64,000 nt of DNA from Advenella mimigardefordensis DPN7 (GTDB taxonomy: Bacteria; Pseudomonadota; Gammaproteobacteria; Burkholderiales; Burkholderiaceae_B), in NCBI RefSeq assembly GCF_000521505.1, contig NZ_CP003915.1:3348001-3412000 (forward strand), read 5' to 3'. Below the pieces are notes generated by a model. That model was given only the letters and a program-made list of their open reading frames with translations, did not search any database and had not been told where the DNA came from. The stretch's first letter is position 1. The number at the start of each line of letters is the position of its first letter. Below are positions 20,508 through 32,261 of the stretch, piece by piece. Both the position numbers and the translations under genes were made by a program.

Positions 20508-21784
20508 ACGCTGCGACCACCTACCAGCGTCATCACGACTTTACCAGGCAGCTCGTAACCGACGAAAGGCGTATGGGCACTTTGACTGAGCAAGGTGTCG
20601 CGCCCGACCGTCCAGGCCGCGTCGGCATCGGCAATCGCCAGATCAGCCGGCGCCCCCACCGCCAGCGTACCGCAACCTGGCAAGGACGGTGCACCTGCTT
20701 TCAGAATCGCCGCAGGCCCGGTAGTAATGAGCCCCAGCGCCTGCGCCAGCGGCAGCTTTTCTTCCCGGGCCCATTTGAGCACCAGAGAGAACAACAGTTC
20801 CACGCCGGTAGCGCCGGGCTCGGCTTCGGCAAAGGGCAGCAACTTGCCATCATCGTCTACAGGCGTATGATCCGAGCAGACCGCATCAATCGTTCCATCA
20901 ACAAGCCCGGCACGAATCGCAGCGCGATCACGCTGACCACGCAGGGGCGGATCCAGCCGATAATTGCTATCGAAATAACCGATATCCAGATCTGTCAGGT
21001 GCAAATGATTGAGCGACACATCGCAGGTTACCGGCAGTCCCTCTGCCTTGGCCTGACGCACCAGAGCAATCCCGGCCGCGCTGGACAGGCGACAAATATG
21101 CAGGCGCGTGCCCGTGATTTTCTGCAATTCGAACAGCGTATGCAAGGCAATGGTTTCGGCCTGCTCCGGCACGCCGACCAGTCCCAGACGCGAAGCGAAG
21201 GATCCGCTGGCGGCCACCCCTTTGGATAGCGAAGCCTCCAGCGGCGTGAACCACAAAGTATAGCCATAGGTTTTGGCGTACTGCATGCTGCGCAACAGTA
21301 CACCCGTATCAATCAGCGGCAGTGAAGCCTGGGAAAAGGCGATGCAGCCGGCTTCGGTCAGCTCGGCCATCTCGGTAATGATCTTGCCTTCAAGACGATT
21401 GGTCATCGCCCCCAGAGGATACAGGTTGGCCTGATGCAATTGGCGGGCACGGTGTTTCAGCATTTCCACCAGACCGGGCTCATCCAGTGCCGGTTCGGTA
21501 TCGGGCGGCAGTACCAGGCTGGTCACACCACCTGCGAGCGCGGCCTGCATTTCCGACTCCAGCGTCGCGCGATGCTCAAAGCCAGGTTCACGCAAACGAA
21601 CGGAAAGATCGATCAGACCGGGAATCACCAGTTTGCCTGTGGCGTCAATGCTGCGTGCCGCCGCAAACCCCTCCGGTTCCTGGCCCGTGCCAACAATGCG
21701 TCCGGCCGCAATATAAAGGTTACCGATCTGGTCTGTACCAGAAGCCGGGTCAAGCAGCCGGCCCCCTTTGATTACTATTTTCAC
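20492..21784 (-). CDS. pyrC: Dihydroorotase-like subunit, probably non-catalytic (pyrC')
   Basis: 430 residues with a dihydroorotase/amidohydrolase fold. The metal-binding HxH of active enzymes (in DLHVHLREPG) is replaced by Ser61-Val62-Arg63 in [10 protein letters not shown]. The usual carboxylated Lys region reads [10 protein letters not shown] with Asn, and a later His is Arg in HICRLSS. This matches the inactive PyrC' of Pseudomonas, which is needed only to assemble class A aspartate transcarbamoylase. The 4-nt overlap with pyrB supports that partnership. The true dihydroorotase should then lie elsewhere. Confidence 0.87.
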   Translation of the reverse strand: MKIVIKGGRLLDPASGTDQIGNLYIAAGRIVGTGQEPEGFAAARSIDATGKLVIPGLIDLSVRLREPGFEHRATLESEMQAALAGGVTSLVLPPDTEPALDEPGLVEMLKHRARQLHQANLYPLGAMTNRLEGKIITEMAELTEAGCIAFSQASLPLIDTGVLLRSMQYAKTYGYTLWFTPLEASLSKGVAASGSFASRLGLVGVPEQAETIALHTLFELQKITGTRLHICRLSSAAGIALVRQAKAEGLPVTCDVSLNHLHLTDLDIGYFDSNYRLDPPLRGQRDRAAIRAGLVDGTIDAVCSDHTPVDDDGKLLPFAEAEPGATGVELLFSLVLKWAREEKLPLAQALGLITTGPAAILKAGAPSLPGCGTLAVGAPADLAIADADAAWTVGRDTLLSQSAHTPFVGYELPGKVVMTLVGGRSVWEFV

Positions 21785-22734
21785 TGAGATGCTCCAGCTA
21801 CAATGCTCATGACTGCCATTCTTACAGCAATCCCGAATGTTACCTGATTGAGAATAACCGCCTGCGGTCCGTCCGCGACGGCCGAATCAATTTCCACACC
21901 CCGATTCATGGGGCCCGGGTGCATGACGATCGCGTCCGGTTTGGCGTAAGCCAGTTTTTCCTGCGTCAGCCCGTAATGCTTGAAATATTCCTGCGAAGAA
22001 GGCAGCAACGCGCCCTTCATGCGCTCGTTCTGCAAACGCAGCACCATCACCACATCGACATCCCTCAGTCCTTCACGCATATCGGTAAACACCTTGACAC
22101 CCATTTGCTCCAGCCCGCCCGGCAGCAGCGTGAGCGGGCCAATGGCACGTACTTCGGCCGCACCCAGTGTAGTGAGCGCGTGAATGTCGGACCGGGCAAC
22201 CCGGGAATGCAGAATATCACCCACAATCGCGACCGTCAGCCCGGAAAAATCTTTCTTGAAATGGCGAATGGTATACATATCCAGCAGGCCTTGCGTCGGG
22301 TGCGCATGGCGTCCGTCCCCGGCATTGATCACATGGATATGCGGCTCAACGTTGCGGGCGATAAGATATGGCGCCCCGCTGGCCTCGTGCCGAACCACAA
22401 AGACATCGGCCTGCATGGCCGTCAGATTGCTGATGGTATCGAGCAGCGACTCGCCCTTTGCAGTAGACGACACATTAATGTTCAGGTTATAGACATCGGC
22501 CGAAAGCCGCTTGGCTGCTATTTCAAATGTGGTACGGGTACGGGTGGAGTTTTCAAAAAACAGATTGAATACGCTTTTGCCTCGCAACAGCGGCACCTTC
22601 TTGATGTCGCGTTCCGCCATCGGTACAAAGGTCTGGGCCGTATCCAGAATGTGGGTCAGAATGTCGCGCGGCAGACCCTCTGTAGACAGCAGATGGGTCA
22701 GCTCGCCATGCCGGTTCAATTGCGGGTTAAACAT
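21781..22734 (-). CDS. pyrB: Aspartate carbamoyltransferase catalytic subunit
   Basis: 317 residues. It joins carbamoyl phosphate and aspartate in pyrimidine synthesis. The carbamoyl-phosphate motif is [13 protein letters not shown] (about residues 59-71), followed by the SxxKGES motif as [28 protein letters not shown]. No pyrI is present; the neighbour is pyrC', as in class A enzymes. It overlaps pyrR by 8 nt and pyrC' by 4 nt. Confidence 0.96.
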   Translation of the reverse strand: MFNPQLNRHGELTHLLSTEGLPRDILTHILDTAQTFVPMAERDIKKVPLLRGKSVFNLFFENSTRTRTTFEIAAKRLSADVYNLNINVSSTAKGESLLDTISNLTAMQADVFVVRHEASGAPYLIARNVEPHIHVINAGDGRHAHPTQGLLDMYTIRHFKKDFSGLTVAIVGDILHSRVARSDIHALTTLGAAEVRAIGPLTLLPGGLEQMGVKVFTDMREGLRDVDVVMVLRLQNERMKGALLPSSQEYFKHYGLTQEKLAYAKPDAIVMHPGPMNRGVEIDSAVADGPQAVILNQVTFGIAVRMAVMSIVAGASQ

Positions 22735-23251
22735 GGCGGGGTTCCTCTTCCATGGTCAGGGTAAAACGGGAGTCATCATCAGTAGCCAGAACATAATTGC
22801 GGCCTCGCGGCAAAGGCAGCACGCCACCGCAGATATCGGGCGCAATAGGCAGCTCACGACCACCGCGGTCAATCAGCACGCCAAGCCGAACCGAAGCCGG
22901 CCGGCCATAATCGTATAGTTCATTGAGGGCGGCCCGGATCGTACGGCCGGTAAAAAGAATATCGTCGATCAGGAAAATATGTGCGCCTTCCACTTCAAAC
23001 GGGACGTGGCTTGGCTGCGTCTGCGAATGCAGGCCGATGCGGTTGTAATCATCGCGATGCAGACTGGTATTGAGGGTGCCGGGCTGATTGGGTAGCTGCA
23101 GATCGGCGCAGAGTCGCCGTGCCAGCCAGGCGCCTCCTGAATAAATACCCACTAAATAAGTGTTGGCCGGGTTGGTGCCCCTTAGCTTGTCGCTCAGGGC
23201 ATTTTTCAGATGCGCGTAAAGTTCTTCGGCGCTGGGCAGGCTGCCTGTCAT
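22727..23251 (-). CDS. pyrR: Bifunctional pyr operon regulator / uracil phosphoribosyltransferase
   Basis: 174 residues of the type I phosphoribosyltransferase family. The PRPP-binding motif is [17 protein letters not shown] (about residue 97). In Gram-positive bacteria PyrR attenuates pyr transcription by binding RNA; in proteobacteria its regulatory role is less certain. It lies first in the pyrR-pyrB-pyrC' set. No attenuator hairpin was recognised in the 30 nt upstream. Confidence 0.92.
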   Translation of the reverse strand: MTGSLPSAEELYAHLKNALSDKLRGTNPANTYLVGIYSGGAWLARRLCADLQLPNQPGTLNTSLHRDDYNRIGLHSQTQPSHVPFEVEGAHIFLIDDILFTGRTIRAALNELYDYGRPASVRLGVLIDRGGRELPIAPDICGGVLPLPRGRNYVLATDDDSRFTLTMEEEPRHV

Positions 23252-23281
23252 GGTTTTCCTATCCTGTTAGCAAAGTTGCCG

Positions 23282-23677
23282 TTATTTTAAGCTATCCAGA
23301 TAGCGTTGAAGAATAACTGCGGCCGCCATGGCATCATCTTCTTTATTATTGCCAAGAAGTGCCTGCGCTTCCATGCTGGAACCCCGTTCGTCTACCAGCT
23401 CAACCTGCAGGCCAAAGCGGCCATGCAATTGATTGGCAAAGCGCCGGGCAAATCTGGAGGCAGGCTGTTCATCGCCGCTGGTGGTAAGCGGCAGGCCCAC
23501 CACTACTCTTTCGGGTTGCCACTCCTGCAGCAACGTTGCAATACGGGCAAAGCGGCCATCGCGCGTCACTTCACGAATAATGCACAACGGACGGGCCTGA
23601 CGTGTGAGGGTATTGCCCAGGGCCACGCCGGTTTTCTTCATGCCGGCATCGAACGCCAGCAAGGTTTCTTCAGGCAT
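23282..23677 (-). CDS. ruvX: RuvX/YqgF family putative pre-16S rRNA nuclease
   Basis: 131 residues from the ATG at 23677 (MPEETLLAFD). A longer frame starting at 24040 lies inside algH and is rejected. It has an RNase H-like fold: first Asp in AFDAGMKKTGVALG, then VVVGLPLTTSGDE, LVDERGSS, and the last Asp in KEDDAMAAAVILQRYL. YqgF takes part in final maturation of 16S rRNA and was earlier called a Holliday junction resolvase. It overlaps algH by 8 nt. Confidence 0.9.
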   Translation of the reverse strand: MPEETLLAFDAGMKKTGVALGNTLTRQARPLCIIREVTRDGRFARIATLLQEWQPERVVVGLPLTTSGDEQPASRFARRFANQLHGRFGLQVELVDERGSSMEAQALLGNNKEDDAMAAAVILQRYLDSLK

Positions 23678-24251
23678 GCCCTGCATCACCGGATAAAGCC
23701 GCGGGTTCGATGCCAAGCAGGGCCAGCGCTGCCGTATAGCGGTCCGCGGGTCGCTTGTTGAATATGATATTGCGGTCTGCGCCGACATTGAGCCAGGCAT
23801 TGGCCGCCATTTCCTGCTCCAGCTGACCCGCAGACCAGCCAGCATAACCCAGGGTAATAAAAATTTGCTGCGGGCCTTCGCCGCGCGCCAGATCTTCCAG
23901 CACGTCGCGCGAAGTGGTGAGCGCCATATCGCCCAGCACGACGCTGGAACGATAATGTCCGGCAGGATGGTGCAACACGAAACCACGATCCGTCTGGACC
24001 GGCCCGCCATAAAATACAGTCTGCGCTGCCAGGTCGGCATTCACTTCCAGCTCCAGGCGCTCAAGCAGTTGCTCGACAGACAGATCGGTGGGCCGGTTCA
24101 GCAACAGCCCCAGGGCACCGTCTTCGGAATGTTCGCAAACATAGACCACACCGCCTTCGAAAATATCGGAAGTCTGAGAAGGCATGGCCATGAGGAACTG
24201 GTTCGCCAGGCTGACAAATTCAGATGCTTTTTTGTCTTCGGGTTCGATCAT
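23670..24251 (-). CDS. YqgE/AlgH family protein
   Basis: 193 residues, UPF0301 family. It shows the conserved SLANQFLMAMPSQTSDIFEGGVVYVCEHSEDGALGLLLNRP-type opening, in which only short parts vary, and later FYGGPVQTDRGFVLH and GYAGWSAGQLEQE. The biochemical role is not settled. It forms the common algH-ruvX-pyrR-pyrB order with overlapping genes. Confidence 0.9.
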   Translation of the reverse strand: MIEPEDKKASEFVSLANQFLMAMPSQTSDIFEGGVVYVCEHSEDGALGLLLNRPTDLSVEQLLERLELEVNADLAAQTVFYGGPVQTDRGFVLHHPAGHYRSSVVLGDMALTTSRDVLEDLARGEGPQQIFITLGYAGWSAGQLEQEMAANAWLNVGADRNIIFNKRPADRYTAALALLGIEPAALSGDAGHA

Positions 24252-24275
24252 GGTCCTTCCTTTTGACGTGACGCG

Positions 24276-24440
24276 TCAGATTTCCATCATTTCAAAGTCT
24301 TCCTTGCGCGCACCGCACTCAGGACAGACCCAGTTGGGGGGAACGTCTTCCCATTTGGTCCCTGGCGCAATCCCTTCTTCAGGAACGCCGGTTTCCTCAT
24401 CATAAACCCAACCACAAATTAAACACATCCAGGTACGCAT
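24276..24440 (-). CDS. Rubredoxin
   Basis: 54 residues from the ATG at 24440 (MRTWMCLICGWVYDE); an ATG seven codons upstream is less likely. A mononuclear iron electron carrier: Cys6, Cys9, Cys39 and Cys42 in CLIC and CPEC bind the iron. It has the usual rubredoxin length. It lies 24 nt upstream of algH and is divergent from the thiD-like gene. Confidence 0.95.
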   Translation of the reverse strand: MRTWMCLICGWVYDEETGVPEEGIAPGTKWEDVPPNWVCPECGARKEDFEMMEI

Positions 24441-24650
24441 AATACGGTTATTTCCTAACATTCAAAATAGAACTTCACGAATCGGATGGAGCCGGCCTAT
24501 CGGGCTTGTTCCCGAAAACATGCCTGCCCACGCTTTAATACCCATTTTAATTTAAAATACTACCTTTGGCCTGCTTTCCCAAAAACCGCGCCGTGCTTTT
24601 TTTGTGCACCGGCAATTTTCACCGTTTTTGTCTTTCGCTTAGTACGTCTC

Positions 24651-25460
24651 GTGTCCTCTGATCATACCCCTGCAGTACTGTTTTTCAACCATCTGGATCC
24701 GACAGGGCGCTCCGGGCTTGCCGGTGATGTCCTGACCGCCGCGCAATTCGATTGTCAGGCAGTTACCGCGCTAACTGCTGTCACGGTACAGGACACCGGC
24801 GTTATTGAAGAAATCCATCCCATTTCCGACGAAATACTGGACAATCAGGCTCGCTGCCTGCTTGAGGACATCCCGGTCAATGCAATCCGGGCCGGTGGCC
24901 TGTACAATGCGGACCATGTCAGTGTGATCGCGCAAATTGCCGCCGACTATGACAGCGTCCCGCTGGTGCTGTATCTGGGCCCCCAATACGCGTCGGTCAT
25001 CGAAGACAGTTCCGATGACGACATCGAGGCTTTGCTGCAGGCAACCTGGGAAACCCTGATTCCACAGGCCAGTTGTGTCGTCGTCGATTGCAGCTACCTG
25101 AATTTATGGGCGCCGGAAGATGACCATGACGATGAGAACCCGATACCCGTGGTGCTCGACGCCATTCTGGCAGCCGGGGCAAAATCCTGCCTGGCGCTGT
25201 TTTGCCCCTCTCCAGACGATGTCCATCAGCATATCCTACTTGAAGGCGGCGATCACAGCCTTGCATTTGGCTTTTTCCCGCTGGCCGGACAATCCGAAGC
25301 GGGCGATATGATCAGCGCTGCCCTGGCCTGCGAACTCACGCGGGGCCAGACATTATCGCAAGCCTGTGAAAATGCCATCACTTATACCCACAAGGCGCTG
25401 GCCAATGGCCGCAAACTGGGCATGAGCAAGCTGGTGGCACAAAGGCTGCAAAAGTCCTGA
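24651..25460 (+). CDS. ThiD-like hydroxymethylpyrimidine kinase homologue, divergent
   Basis: 269 residues from the GTG at 24651 (VSSDHTPAVLFF); the open frame reaches back to 24486 but the extra 55 residues do not match the family. The fold is ribokinase-like ThiD: DPTGRSGLAGDVLTAAQ stands where ThiD has DPSGGAGIQADLKTF. The TPNLPEA motif is not seen, and the C-terminal GTGCTLS anion-hole segment reads EAGDMISA. Kinase activity is therefore doubtful. It lies upstream of thiE in the same direction, which suggests a link to thiamin or pyrimidine metabolism. Confidence 0.7.
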   Translation: MSSDHTPAVLFFNHLDPTGRSGLAGDVLTAAQFDCQAVTALTAVTVQDTGVIEEIHPISDEILDNQARCLLEDIPVNAIRAGGLYNADHVSVIAQIAADYDSVPLVLYLGPQYASVIEDSSDDDIEALLQATWETLIPQASCVVVDCSYLNLWAPEDDHDDENPIPVVLDAILAAGAKSCLALFCPSPDDVHQHILLEGGDHSLAFGFFPLAGQSEAGDMISAALACELTRGQTLSQACENAITYTHKALANGRKLGMSKLVAQRLQKS

Positions 25461-25562
25461 TCTGTCCCCCATCCGTTACCCAATAGTGCCCTGCAAGCAA
25501 TTGCAGGCGCTTTCTCGCTATACTTGTACCGATATCAGCACCCCGCCAGGCATAACCGCACA

Positions 25563-26234
25563 ATGACAGCACACTCGTTTCCCTCCGGTCTATACGGCAT
25601 TACGCCCGAATGGCATGACGCCGAACGCCTGCAAGAGGCAGTCTCGCTGGCCTGCGAAGGCGGCATGCGCGTGCTGCAGTGGCGCCAGAAAACCATGCCG
25701 GCAGCGCAGGCGCGCACAATCGCCGCATCACTCAGAGCCATCTGTCACGCCGCCGGGGTCCTGTTCATTGTTAATGATGACTGGCAACTGGCGCTGGAAC
25801 TGGACGCAGACGGTGTTCATTTAGGCAAGGATGATGCTGCCCTTGCGACCGTGCGCGCGCAATTACAACAGCAAAACCACAAGCCCTTTCTGATCGGCGT
25901 GTCCTGCTATGACAGCCTAGCGCTGGCAGACAGCGCCATCAGACAACATGCTGATTACATTGCCTTTGGTGCACTGTTTCCTTCCATGGTCAAGCCGGAC
26001 GCAGTCCGCGCGCCCCTGTCGCTGTTCCAGGCAGTAAAGAAAACGCAGAGTGCAGAACGTAAACAGGCAGTGGTGGGCATTGGCGGAATCAACCGGCACA
26101 ATGCGCATCTGGCGGTCGAAGCCGGCGCAGACAGTATCGCCGTCATCACCGGCTTATTCGGTGACCCGGACATCCGCAGCGCCGCCGCTTACTATGCGTC
26201 ACTATTTGATTCGCACCCGGCAGCATCTTCATGA
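25563..26234 (+). CDS. thiE: Thiamine-phosphate synthase
   Basis: 223 residues from the ATG at 25563 (MTAHSFPSGLYGIT). It couples HMP-pyrophosphate and thiazole phosphate to make thiamin phosphate. TIM-barrel motifs: LQWRQK near residue 40, FIVNDDWQLALELDADGVHLGKDD, IGVSCYD, FGALFPSMVKPDA and VGIGGINRHNA. It follows the thiD-like gene by about 100 nt. Confidence 0.93.
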   Translation: MTAHSFPSGLYGITPEWHDAERLQEAVSLACEGGMRVLQWRQKTMPAAQARTIAASLRAICHAAGVLFIVNDDWQLALELDADGVHLGKDDAALATVRAQLQQQNHKPFLIGVSCYDSLALADSAIRQHADYIAFGALFPSMVKPDAVRAPLSLFQAVKKTQSAERKQAVVGIGGINRHNAHLAVEAGADSIAVITGLFGDPDIRSAAAYYASLFDSHPAASS

Positions 26235-26339
26235 TTGATCTTTCCCCGCCCGGTCATATCGGTGCCGCCGGTCTTCAGACCCGCAAGCCGCACTGATAAC
26301 CGGCCACTTTTCACTCATTTTTCAGATAAAGATTTCATT

Positions 26340-27617
26340 ATGTCCCAGAACGAAGTTCTCTTTAAACGTGCCCTTCAATCCATTCCCGGTGGTGTCAACT
26401 CACCGGTACGCGCATTCCGCTCGGTGGGCGGCACGCCGCGCTTTATCAGCAAAGCCAAAGACGCGTATATCTGGGATGCTGATGGTAAACAGTATATTGA
26501 CTACCTGGGCTCCTGGGGTCCGGCCATTGTTGGGCATGCGCATCCTGAAGTCGTTCAGGCAGTGCAGCGCGCCGCAGAATCAGGCCTGTCTTTTGGCGCA
26601 CCCACTGAAGCCGAGTCCCTGCTGGCCGAAGCCATTATTGCGCGCATCCCTTCCATTGAAAAAGTTCGTCTGGTCAGCTCGGGGACAGAAGCGACCATGA
26701 GCGCCATTCGCCTGGCGCGCGGCGCCACCGGCCGCAACAAGATCATCAAATTCGAAGGCTGCTACCATGGCCATGCCGACAGCCTGCTGGTCAAGGCCGG
26801 CTCCGGCCTGCTCACGTTTGGCAACCCGACCTCTGCGGGTGTACCTGCCGAATTTGTCGCCCATACTGTGGTGCTGGACTACAACGATCTGGATGCGGTC
26901 AAGGCCGCCTTTGCCGAATTTGGCGCGGATATTGCCTGCATTATCGTGGAACCCATCGCCGGCAATATGAATCTGATCAAGCCGGTAGAAGGCTTTCTGG
27001 CCGGTCTGCGTGCCTTGTGCACCGAATATGGTGCGCTGCTGATTTTCGATGAAGTGATGACCGGATTCCGCGCCGGCCCTCAGGGCGTACAGGGCCTGTC
27101 GGGTGTCACACCCGATCTGACCACGCTGGCCAAAGTGATTGGCGGCGGCATGCCCGTAGGCGCCTTCGGCGGTCGTGCCGACATCATGGATCAGATTGCG
27201 CCGCTAGGCCCTGTCTATCAGGCCGGCACCCTGTCGGGCAACCCGGTATCTGTTGCTGCCGGCCTTATCACACTTGAAATACTGTCGCGTCCCGGTTTCT
27301 ATGAGCATCTGCAAACCCAGTCTGCCAAACTGGTTAACGGCCTGCAGGAAAAGGCCAAAGCGGCAGGTGTCGCATTTTGCGCCGATTCTGTAGGCGGCAT
27401 GTTTGGCCTGTATTTCCGCGAAACGGTTCCGACCACCTTCGCAGAAGTGTCCGACGTCAACCACGATGCCTTCAAGGTCTTTTTCCACGGCATGCTGGAC
27501 AATGGCGTCCATCTGGCGCCATCGGCGTTCGAAGCAGGCTTTGTCTCAGCCACGCATAGCGACGAGATCCTGGAAAAAACCCTGGACGCCGCTACCCGCG
27601 CCTTTGCTCTGATCTAA
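26340..27617 (+). CDS. hemL: Glutamate-1-semialdehyde 2,1-aminomutase
   Basis: 425 residues from the ATG at 26340 ([12 protein letters not shown]); an upstream frame from 26235 is rejected by family length. A PLP enzyme that makes 5-aminolevulinate, the heme and siroheme precursor. The motifs are [40 protein letters not shown] and the PLP lysine in [18 protein letters not shown]. Confidence 0.97.
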   Translation: MSQNEVLFKRALQSIPGGVNSPVRAFRSVGGTPRFISKAKDAYIWDADGKQYIDYLGSWGPAIVGHAHPEVVQAVQRAAESGLSFGAPTEAESLLAEAIIARIPSIEKVRLVSSGTEATMSAIRLARGATGRNKIIKFEGCYHGHADSLLVKAGSGLLTFGNPTSAGVPAEFVAHTVVLDYNDLDAVKAAFAEFGADIACIIVEPIAGNMNLIKPVEGFLAGLRALCTEYGALLIFDEVMTGFRAGPQGVQGLSGVTPDLTTLAKVIGGGMPVGAFGGRADIMDQIAPLGPVYQAGTLSGNPVSVAAGLITLEILSRPGFYEHLQTQSAKLVNGLQEKAKAAGVAFCADSVGGMFGLYFRETVPTTFAEVSDVNHDAFKVFFHGMLDNGVHLAPSAFEAGFVSATHSDEILEKTLDAATRAFALI

Positions 27618-27820
27618 TCCAATTAATGACCGGCACCAGACTGCATGCGCCCAGCAGCGCAGATCGGGTGCCGCTTCCTGCGGTGGCAGTCTATTGCATA
27701 GGGAAAACACCACTCGGCTTATCGGAGAATTTTTTCCTGATATCCCGTTTTTCTCAATGTGAAATAAAAAAAACGCTACACTCAGGGTTATCCATAATAT
27801 GTTAAAGGTGTTGAAGCTGT

Positions 27821-29047
27821 ATGGCTGTAAACTTAAATATACCTGACGAATCAGCTATTTATCCGGTAGCAGGGGTTGAAATTGGCATCGCACAGGCCGG
27901 GATCAAAAAACCTGGCCGTGATGACCTTACATTGTTCAAATTTACGCCCGGCACTTCTGTAGCCGGCGTATTTACCCGTAACCGTTTCCGAGCTGCCCCG
28001 GTGCAGATCTGTGAATCGCGCCTGGCCAAGGGCAATGCCATTCGCGCCCTGGTTATCAATACCGGCAATGCGAATGCCGGCACGGGCGCCGATGGTCTGG
28101 AACGCGCCTTTGAGACCTGCCGTGTGCTGTCCAAAGAACTGGGCCTGCTGGAGGAAGAAGTCCTGCCATTTTCTACCGGCGTCATTCTTGAACCCCTTCC
28201 GGTAGAGAAGATTACAGCCGCATTGCCTCAGTGCATCCGCTCCCTGGAAAAAAATGCCTGGCTCAAGGCGGCGCACAGTATCATGACCACCGATACGCTG
28301 CCCAAAATCTGCTCCAAACAGCTGACGCTGGACGGACGCAAAGTGAGCATTACCGGCATCAGCAAGGGTGCAGGGATGATTCGTCCGAATATGGCGACCA
28401 TGCTGGGCTTTGTGGCTACCGATGCGGAAATCGCCCCGGCGCTGCTCAAAGAGCTGGTCAAGGATATTGCCAACCGTTCTTTTAACCGTATTACGGTAGA
28501 CGGTGACACCTCTACGAACGATTCATTCATCGTTATCGCTACCGGCCAAAGCGGCATACAGGTACAGGATACCCACAGTCCGCATTACGAAACAATCAAG
28601 GCGGAACTCACAGACGTCGCCCGCGAGCTGGCGCAGAAAATCGTCCGCGATGCCGAAGGCGCCACCAAATTCATCACGATCCAGGTGGAAGAAGCGGAAA
28701 GCTGCCAGACTGCCCTGAAAATCGCTTACGCCATTGCGCACTCTCCCCTGGTCAAAACCGCCTTCTATGCCTCGGATCCGAATCTGGGCCGCATTCTGGC
28801 CGCCATCGGTTACGCCGGTGTCGATGATCTGAATATATCCTCCCTGCGTCTGTGGCTTGACGACGTACTGGTCGCCAGCGGCGGTGGCCGTCATCCCGAC
28901 TATCTTGAAGAAGACGGCCAGCGCGTCATGCAGCAGGCCGAGATTCTGGTGCGCGTTGCACTGGGGCGTGGCAATGTATCGGAAACGATATACAGTTGCG
29001 ACTTCTCGCATGAGTACGTCAGCATCAACGCAGACTATCGTTCCTGA
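27821..29047 (+). CDS. argJ: Bifunctional glutamate N-acetyltransferase / ornithine acetyltransferase
   Basis: 408 residues. It recycles acetyl groups in arginine synthesis. The precursor is cut autocatalytically before the Thr of [16 protein letters not shown] (about residue 190), and [15 protein letters not shown] residues occur in the first half as [12 protein letters not shown] 203-nt AT-rich gap precedes it. The DUF1853 gene starts inside its last 38 bases. Confidence 0.95.
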   Translation: MAVNLNIPDESAIYPVAGVEIGIAQAGIKKPGRDDLTLFKFTPGTSVAGVFTRNRFRAAPVQICESRLAKGNAIRALVINTGNANAGTGADGLERAFETCRVLSKELGLLEEEVLPFSTGVILEPLPVEKITAALPQCIRSLEKNAWLKAAHSIMTTDTLPKICSKQLTLDGRKVSITGISKGAGMIRPNMATMLGFVATDAEIAPALLKELVKDIANRSFNRITVDGDTSTNDSFIVIATGQSGIQVQDTHSPHYETIKAELTDVARELAQKIVRDAEGATKFITIQVEEAESCQTALKIAYAIAHSPLVKTAFYASDPNLGRILAAIGYAGVDDLNISSLRLWLDDVLVASGGGRHPDYLEEDGQRVMQQAEILVRVALGRGNVSETIYSCDFSHEYVSINADYRS

Positions 29048-30143
29048 TACCACTCCCGGGCCTGGGCAATCCAGCCAGGCCTGGCATGATCTGCACTGGC
29101 TGATAGATTCTCCGGATCTGCTGGCACCCGCTACAGACCTCCCACTGGCACGCTGGCCAGCGCTTGCTCAGCAAGAGATACACCAATGGCTGGCGCAGGA
29201 AGGCCATACGCCACAAACCCTGACCCACGACTTTCACACGCGCTTCCGCCGGCTTGGGCTTTATGCCGAAGCTCTGTTGCATGCAGCCCTGCAGCACGCC
29301 GACAGCATTGAACTGCTGGCACACCATTCACCTATCCACATCAATACCAATCGCGCTCGTTCCGCCACCAGACAGACCATTGGCGAGCTTGACTATATCT
29401 GGCGTGACCGCAGCAATCAGCAGGTGTGGCACTGGGAACTGGCTGTCAAATTTTATCTTTATGTGCCGCAGGCCCACGGACTCCTGGATGCGGACCGGTT
29501 CGTCGGCCTGCAGCAGCGCGATACGCTGGCGCGCAAGACCGCGAAAATGCGCGACCAGCAATTGCCGCTATCTGCGATGCCGGAGGTGACGCAGCAACTG
29601 GGCCTGCACGTAAATCACGTCGCCGCATACGTCAAAGGCTGGTTATTCTACCCAATACAAAGCGGGCGCTGTGACGATTACGTGCTGGCTGCAGCGCCGG
29701 CCCAGGCCATGCTCAATCCCCGGCACCTCAGGGGCTGGTGGCTCAGATATGCGGATTTTGTCACGCACCTGGAACAGGACACGGCCCCAGGCAAGCTGCG
29801 CTGGCGCGTTCTATCGCGCATGCAATGGTTATCGCCGCAACAGGCCGATGTCGCGCAAACGCTTGATGCGACGGCGCTGCTTGCCTATCTGCAATCATGG
29901 TTCTGCCCGAAGACGACAGCGCATGGCCCAGGGCCGGGCCTGCTCGTTGTCGCGTTGGCTCCCGTGGACAGCACCGTACCGGCCATTTCTCCAGATGCAT
30001 CGGCAACAGACGTTGCAGAGCGAGCATCTGCTGCAGCGGCATCCGAGACCAGGCAGGCGCCGCCCGCCCCTTCCGGCCAGACCTACGCCGAGGTACACCG
30101 CGGCTTTGTGGTTCCCAATGCGTGGGTCGGGACGCTGCTGTAA
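29010..30143 (+). CDS. DUF1853 family protein
   Basis: 377 residues from the ATG at 29010 ([13 protein letters not shown]), which overlaps argJ by 38 nt in another frame; an earlier ATG at 28857 lies deep in argJ and is rejected. The family hallmark [30 protein letters not shown] (read in parts) resembles a nuclease-like ExK core, but the function is unknown. The C-terminal 50 residues are Ala/Pro-rich and probably disordered. Confidence 0.8.
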   Translation: MSTSASTQTIVPDTTPGPGQSSQAWHDLHWLIDSPDLLAPATDLPLARWPALAQQEIHQWLAQEGHTPQTLTHDFHTRFRRLGLYAEALLHAALQHADSIELLAHHSPIHINTNRARSATRQTIGELDYIWRDRSNQQVWHWELAVKFYLYVPQAHGLLDADRFVGLQQRDTLARKTAKMRDQQLPLSAMPEVTQQLGLHVNHVAAYVKGWLFYPIQSGRCDDYVLAAAPAQAMLNPRHLRGWWLRYADFVTHLEQDTAPGKLRWRVLSRMQWLSPQQADVAQTLDATALLAYLQSWFCPKTTAHGPGPGLLVVALAPVDSTVPAISPDASATDVAERASAAAASETRQAPPAPSGQTYAEVHRGFVVPNAWVGTLL

Positions 30144-30240
30144 TTGCGTTCACGGTCAGCGTCTGGCGGCACAAATACCACATTTTTTTCGGCCATGCGC
30201 CCTTTCCTGTCGATTTTCCTGAAACAAGCGATTGATTCTT

Positions 30241-30270
30241 TTGACTTTTTATAGGTTTTCGCAGTAGAAT
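30241..30270 (+). promoter_or_regulatory. Putative sigma70 promoter of rplU-rpmA
   Basis: TTGACT (30241-30246), an 18-nt spacer and TAGAAT (30265-30270), about 57 nt upstream of the rplU start. Confidence 0.6.
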
Positions 30271-30326
30271 GATGGGCTTAGCGTTTAATTATGCTAATTC
30301 CAATTTATTTTCAGAGGTTAACCCAT

Positions 30327-30638
30327 ATGTACGCGGTCATAAAAACCGGAGGCAAACAGTATCGTGTTGCCGAAGGTCAAAAACTCAAGGTAGAACAGAT
30401 ACCTGCAGACATCGGGCAAGAAATCTCGCTGGACCAGGTTCTGTCAGTAGGCGAAGGTGAAACACTCAAAGTGGGTGCTCCTTTGGTCGAAGGCGCTGTG
30501 GTTAAAGCTAAAGTTCTTGCACATGGACGTCACGACAAAGTGAAAATTTTCAAAATGCGCCGTCGCAAGCATTACCAGCGGCACCAGGGCCATCGCCAAA
30601 ATTACACACAGATCGTTATCGAAGCAATCACTGCTTGA
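30327..30638 (+). CDS. rplU: 50S ribosomal protein L21
   Basis: 103 residues from the ATG at 30327 ([14 protein letters not shown]), the standard L21 start and length; an in-frame ATG at 30291 would add 12 foreign residues. The C-terminal [21 protein letters not shown] segment contains the family's rRNA-binding basic stretch. First gene of rplU-rpmA-obgE. Confidence 0.98.
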   Translation: MYAVIKTGGKQYRVAEGQKLKVEQIPADIGQEISLDQVLSVGEGETLKVGAPLVEGAVVKAKVLAHGRHDKVKIFKMRRRKHYQRHQGHRQNYTQIVIEAITA

Positions 30639-30671
30639 TCCGTTCGTTAACAGCACAACAGGAGCTTAAAC

Positions 30672-30932
30672 ATGGCACAGAAAAAGGGCGGCGGCTCAAC
30701 CCGCAACGGCCGCGACTCGGAATCCAAACGACTGGGCGTTAAAGCCTTTGGCGGTGAAGTTATTCCAGCCGGTTCAATCATCGTTCGTCAGCGTGGCACA
30801 CGTTTTCACCCCGGAACCAACGTTGGTATCGGTAAAGACCACACGCTGTACGCACTGGTAGACGGCAGTGTTTCCTTTTCACATAAAGGCGCACTCAATA
30901 AGCATACCGTTTCCGTCACAAAGGTAGACTAA
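30672..30932 (+). CDS. rpmA: 50S ribosomal protein L27
   Basis: 86 residues. The [22 protein letters not shown] opening is typical of L27, whose N-terminal tail reaches the peptidyl transferase centre. A good ribosome site (AGGAG) precedes the ATG. A terminator follows, so rplU-rpmA is a transcription unit with possible readthrough to obgE. Confidence 0.98.
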   Translation: MAQKKGGGSTRNGRDSESKRLGVKAFGGEVIPAGSIIVRQRGTRFHPGTNVGIGKDHTLYALVDGSVSFSHKGALNKHTVSVTKVD

Positions 30933-30957
30933 GCCTTTCGCGGGATACACCATGCAG

Positions 30958-30993
30958 TGCCGTTCACTTGTCGCCAGGTGAACGGCATTTTTT
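30958..30993 (+). terminator. Rho-independent terminator after rpmA
   Basis: A perfect 10-bp stem (30958-30967 with 30978-30987), then six T (30988-30993). Confidence 0.85.
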
Positions 30994-31073
30994 ATTCCGC
31001 AGCACGCTTAGATACCCTCAGGCCTGCGCGTATGAATGATAATAAAGCACTTACACGGCGACGCTATTTATAA

Positions 31074-32207
<1,134 letters not shown>

Positions 32208-32261
32208 GCGCAATTGTGCACCCTACCCTTTTTCGTCTCCTTCTTCCGGACCTTTTGCAAC

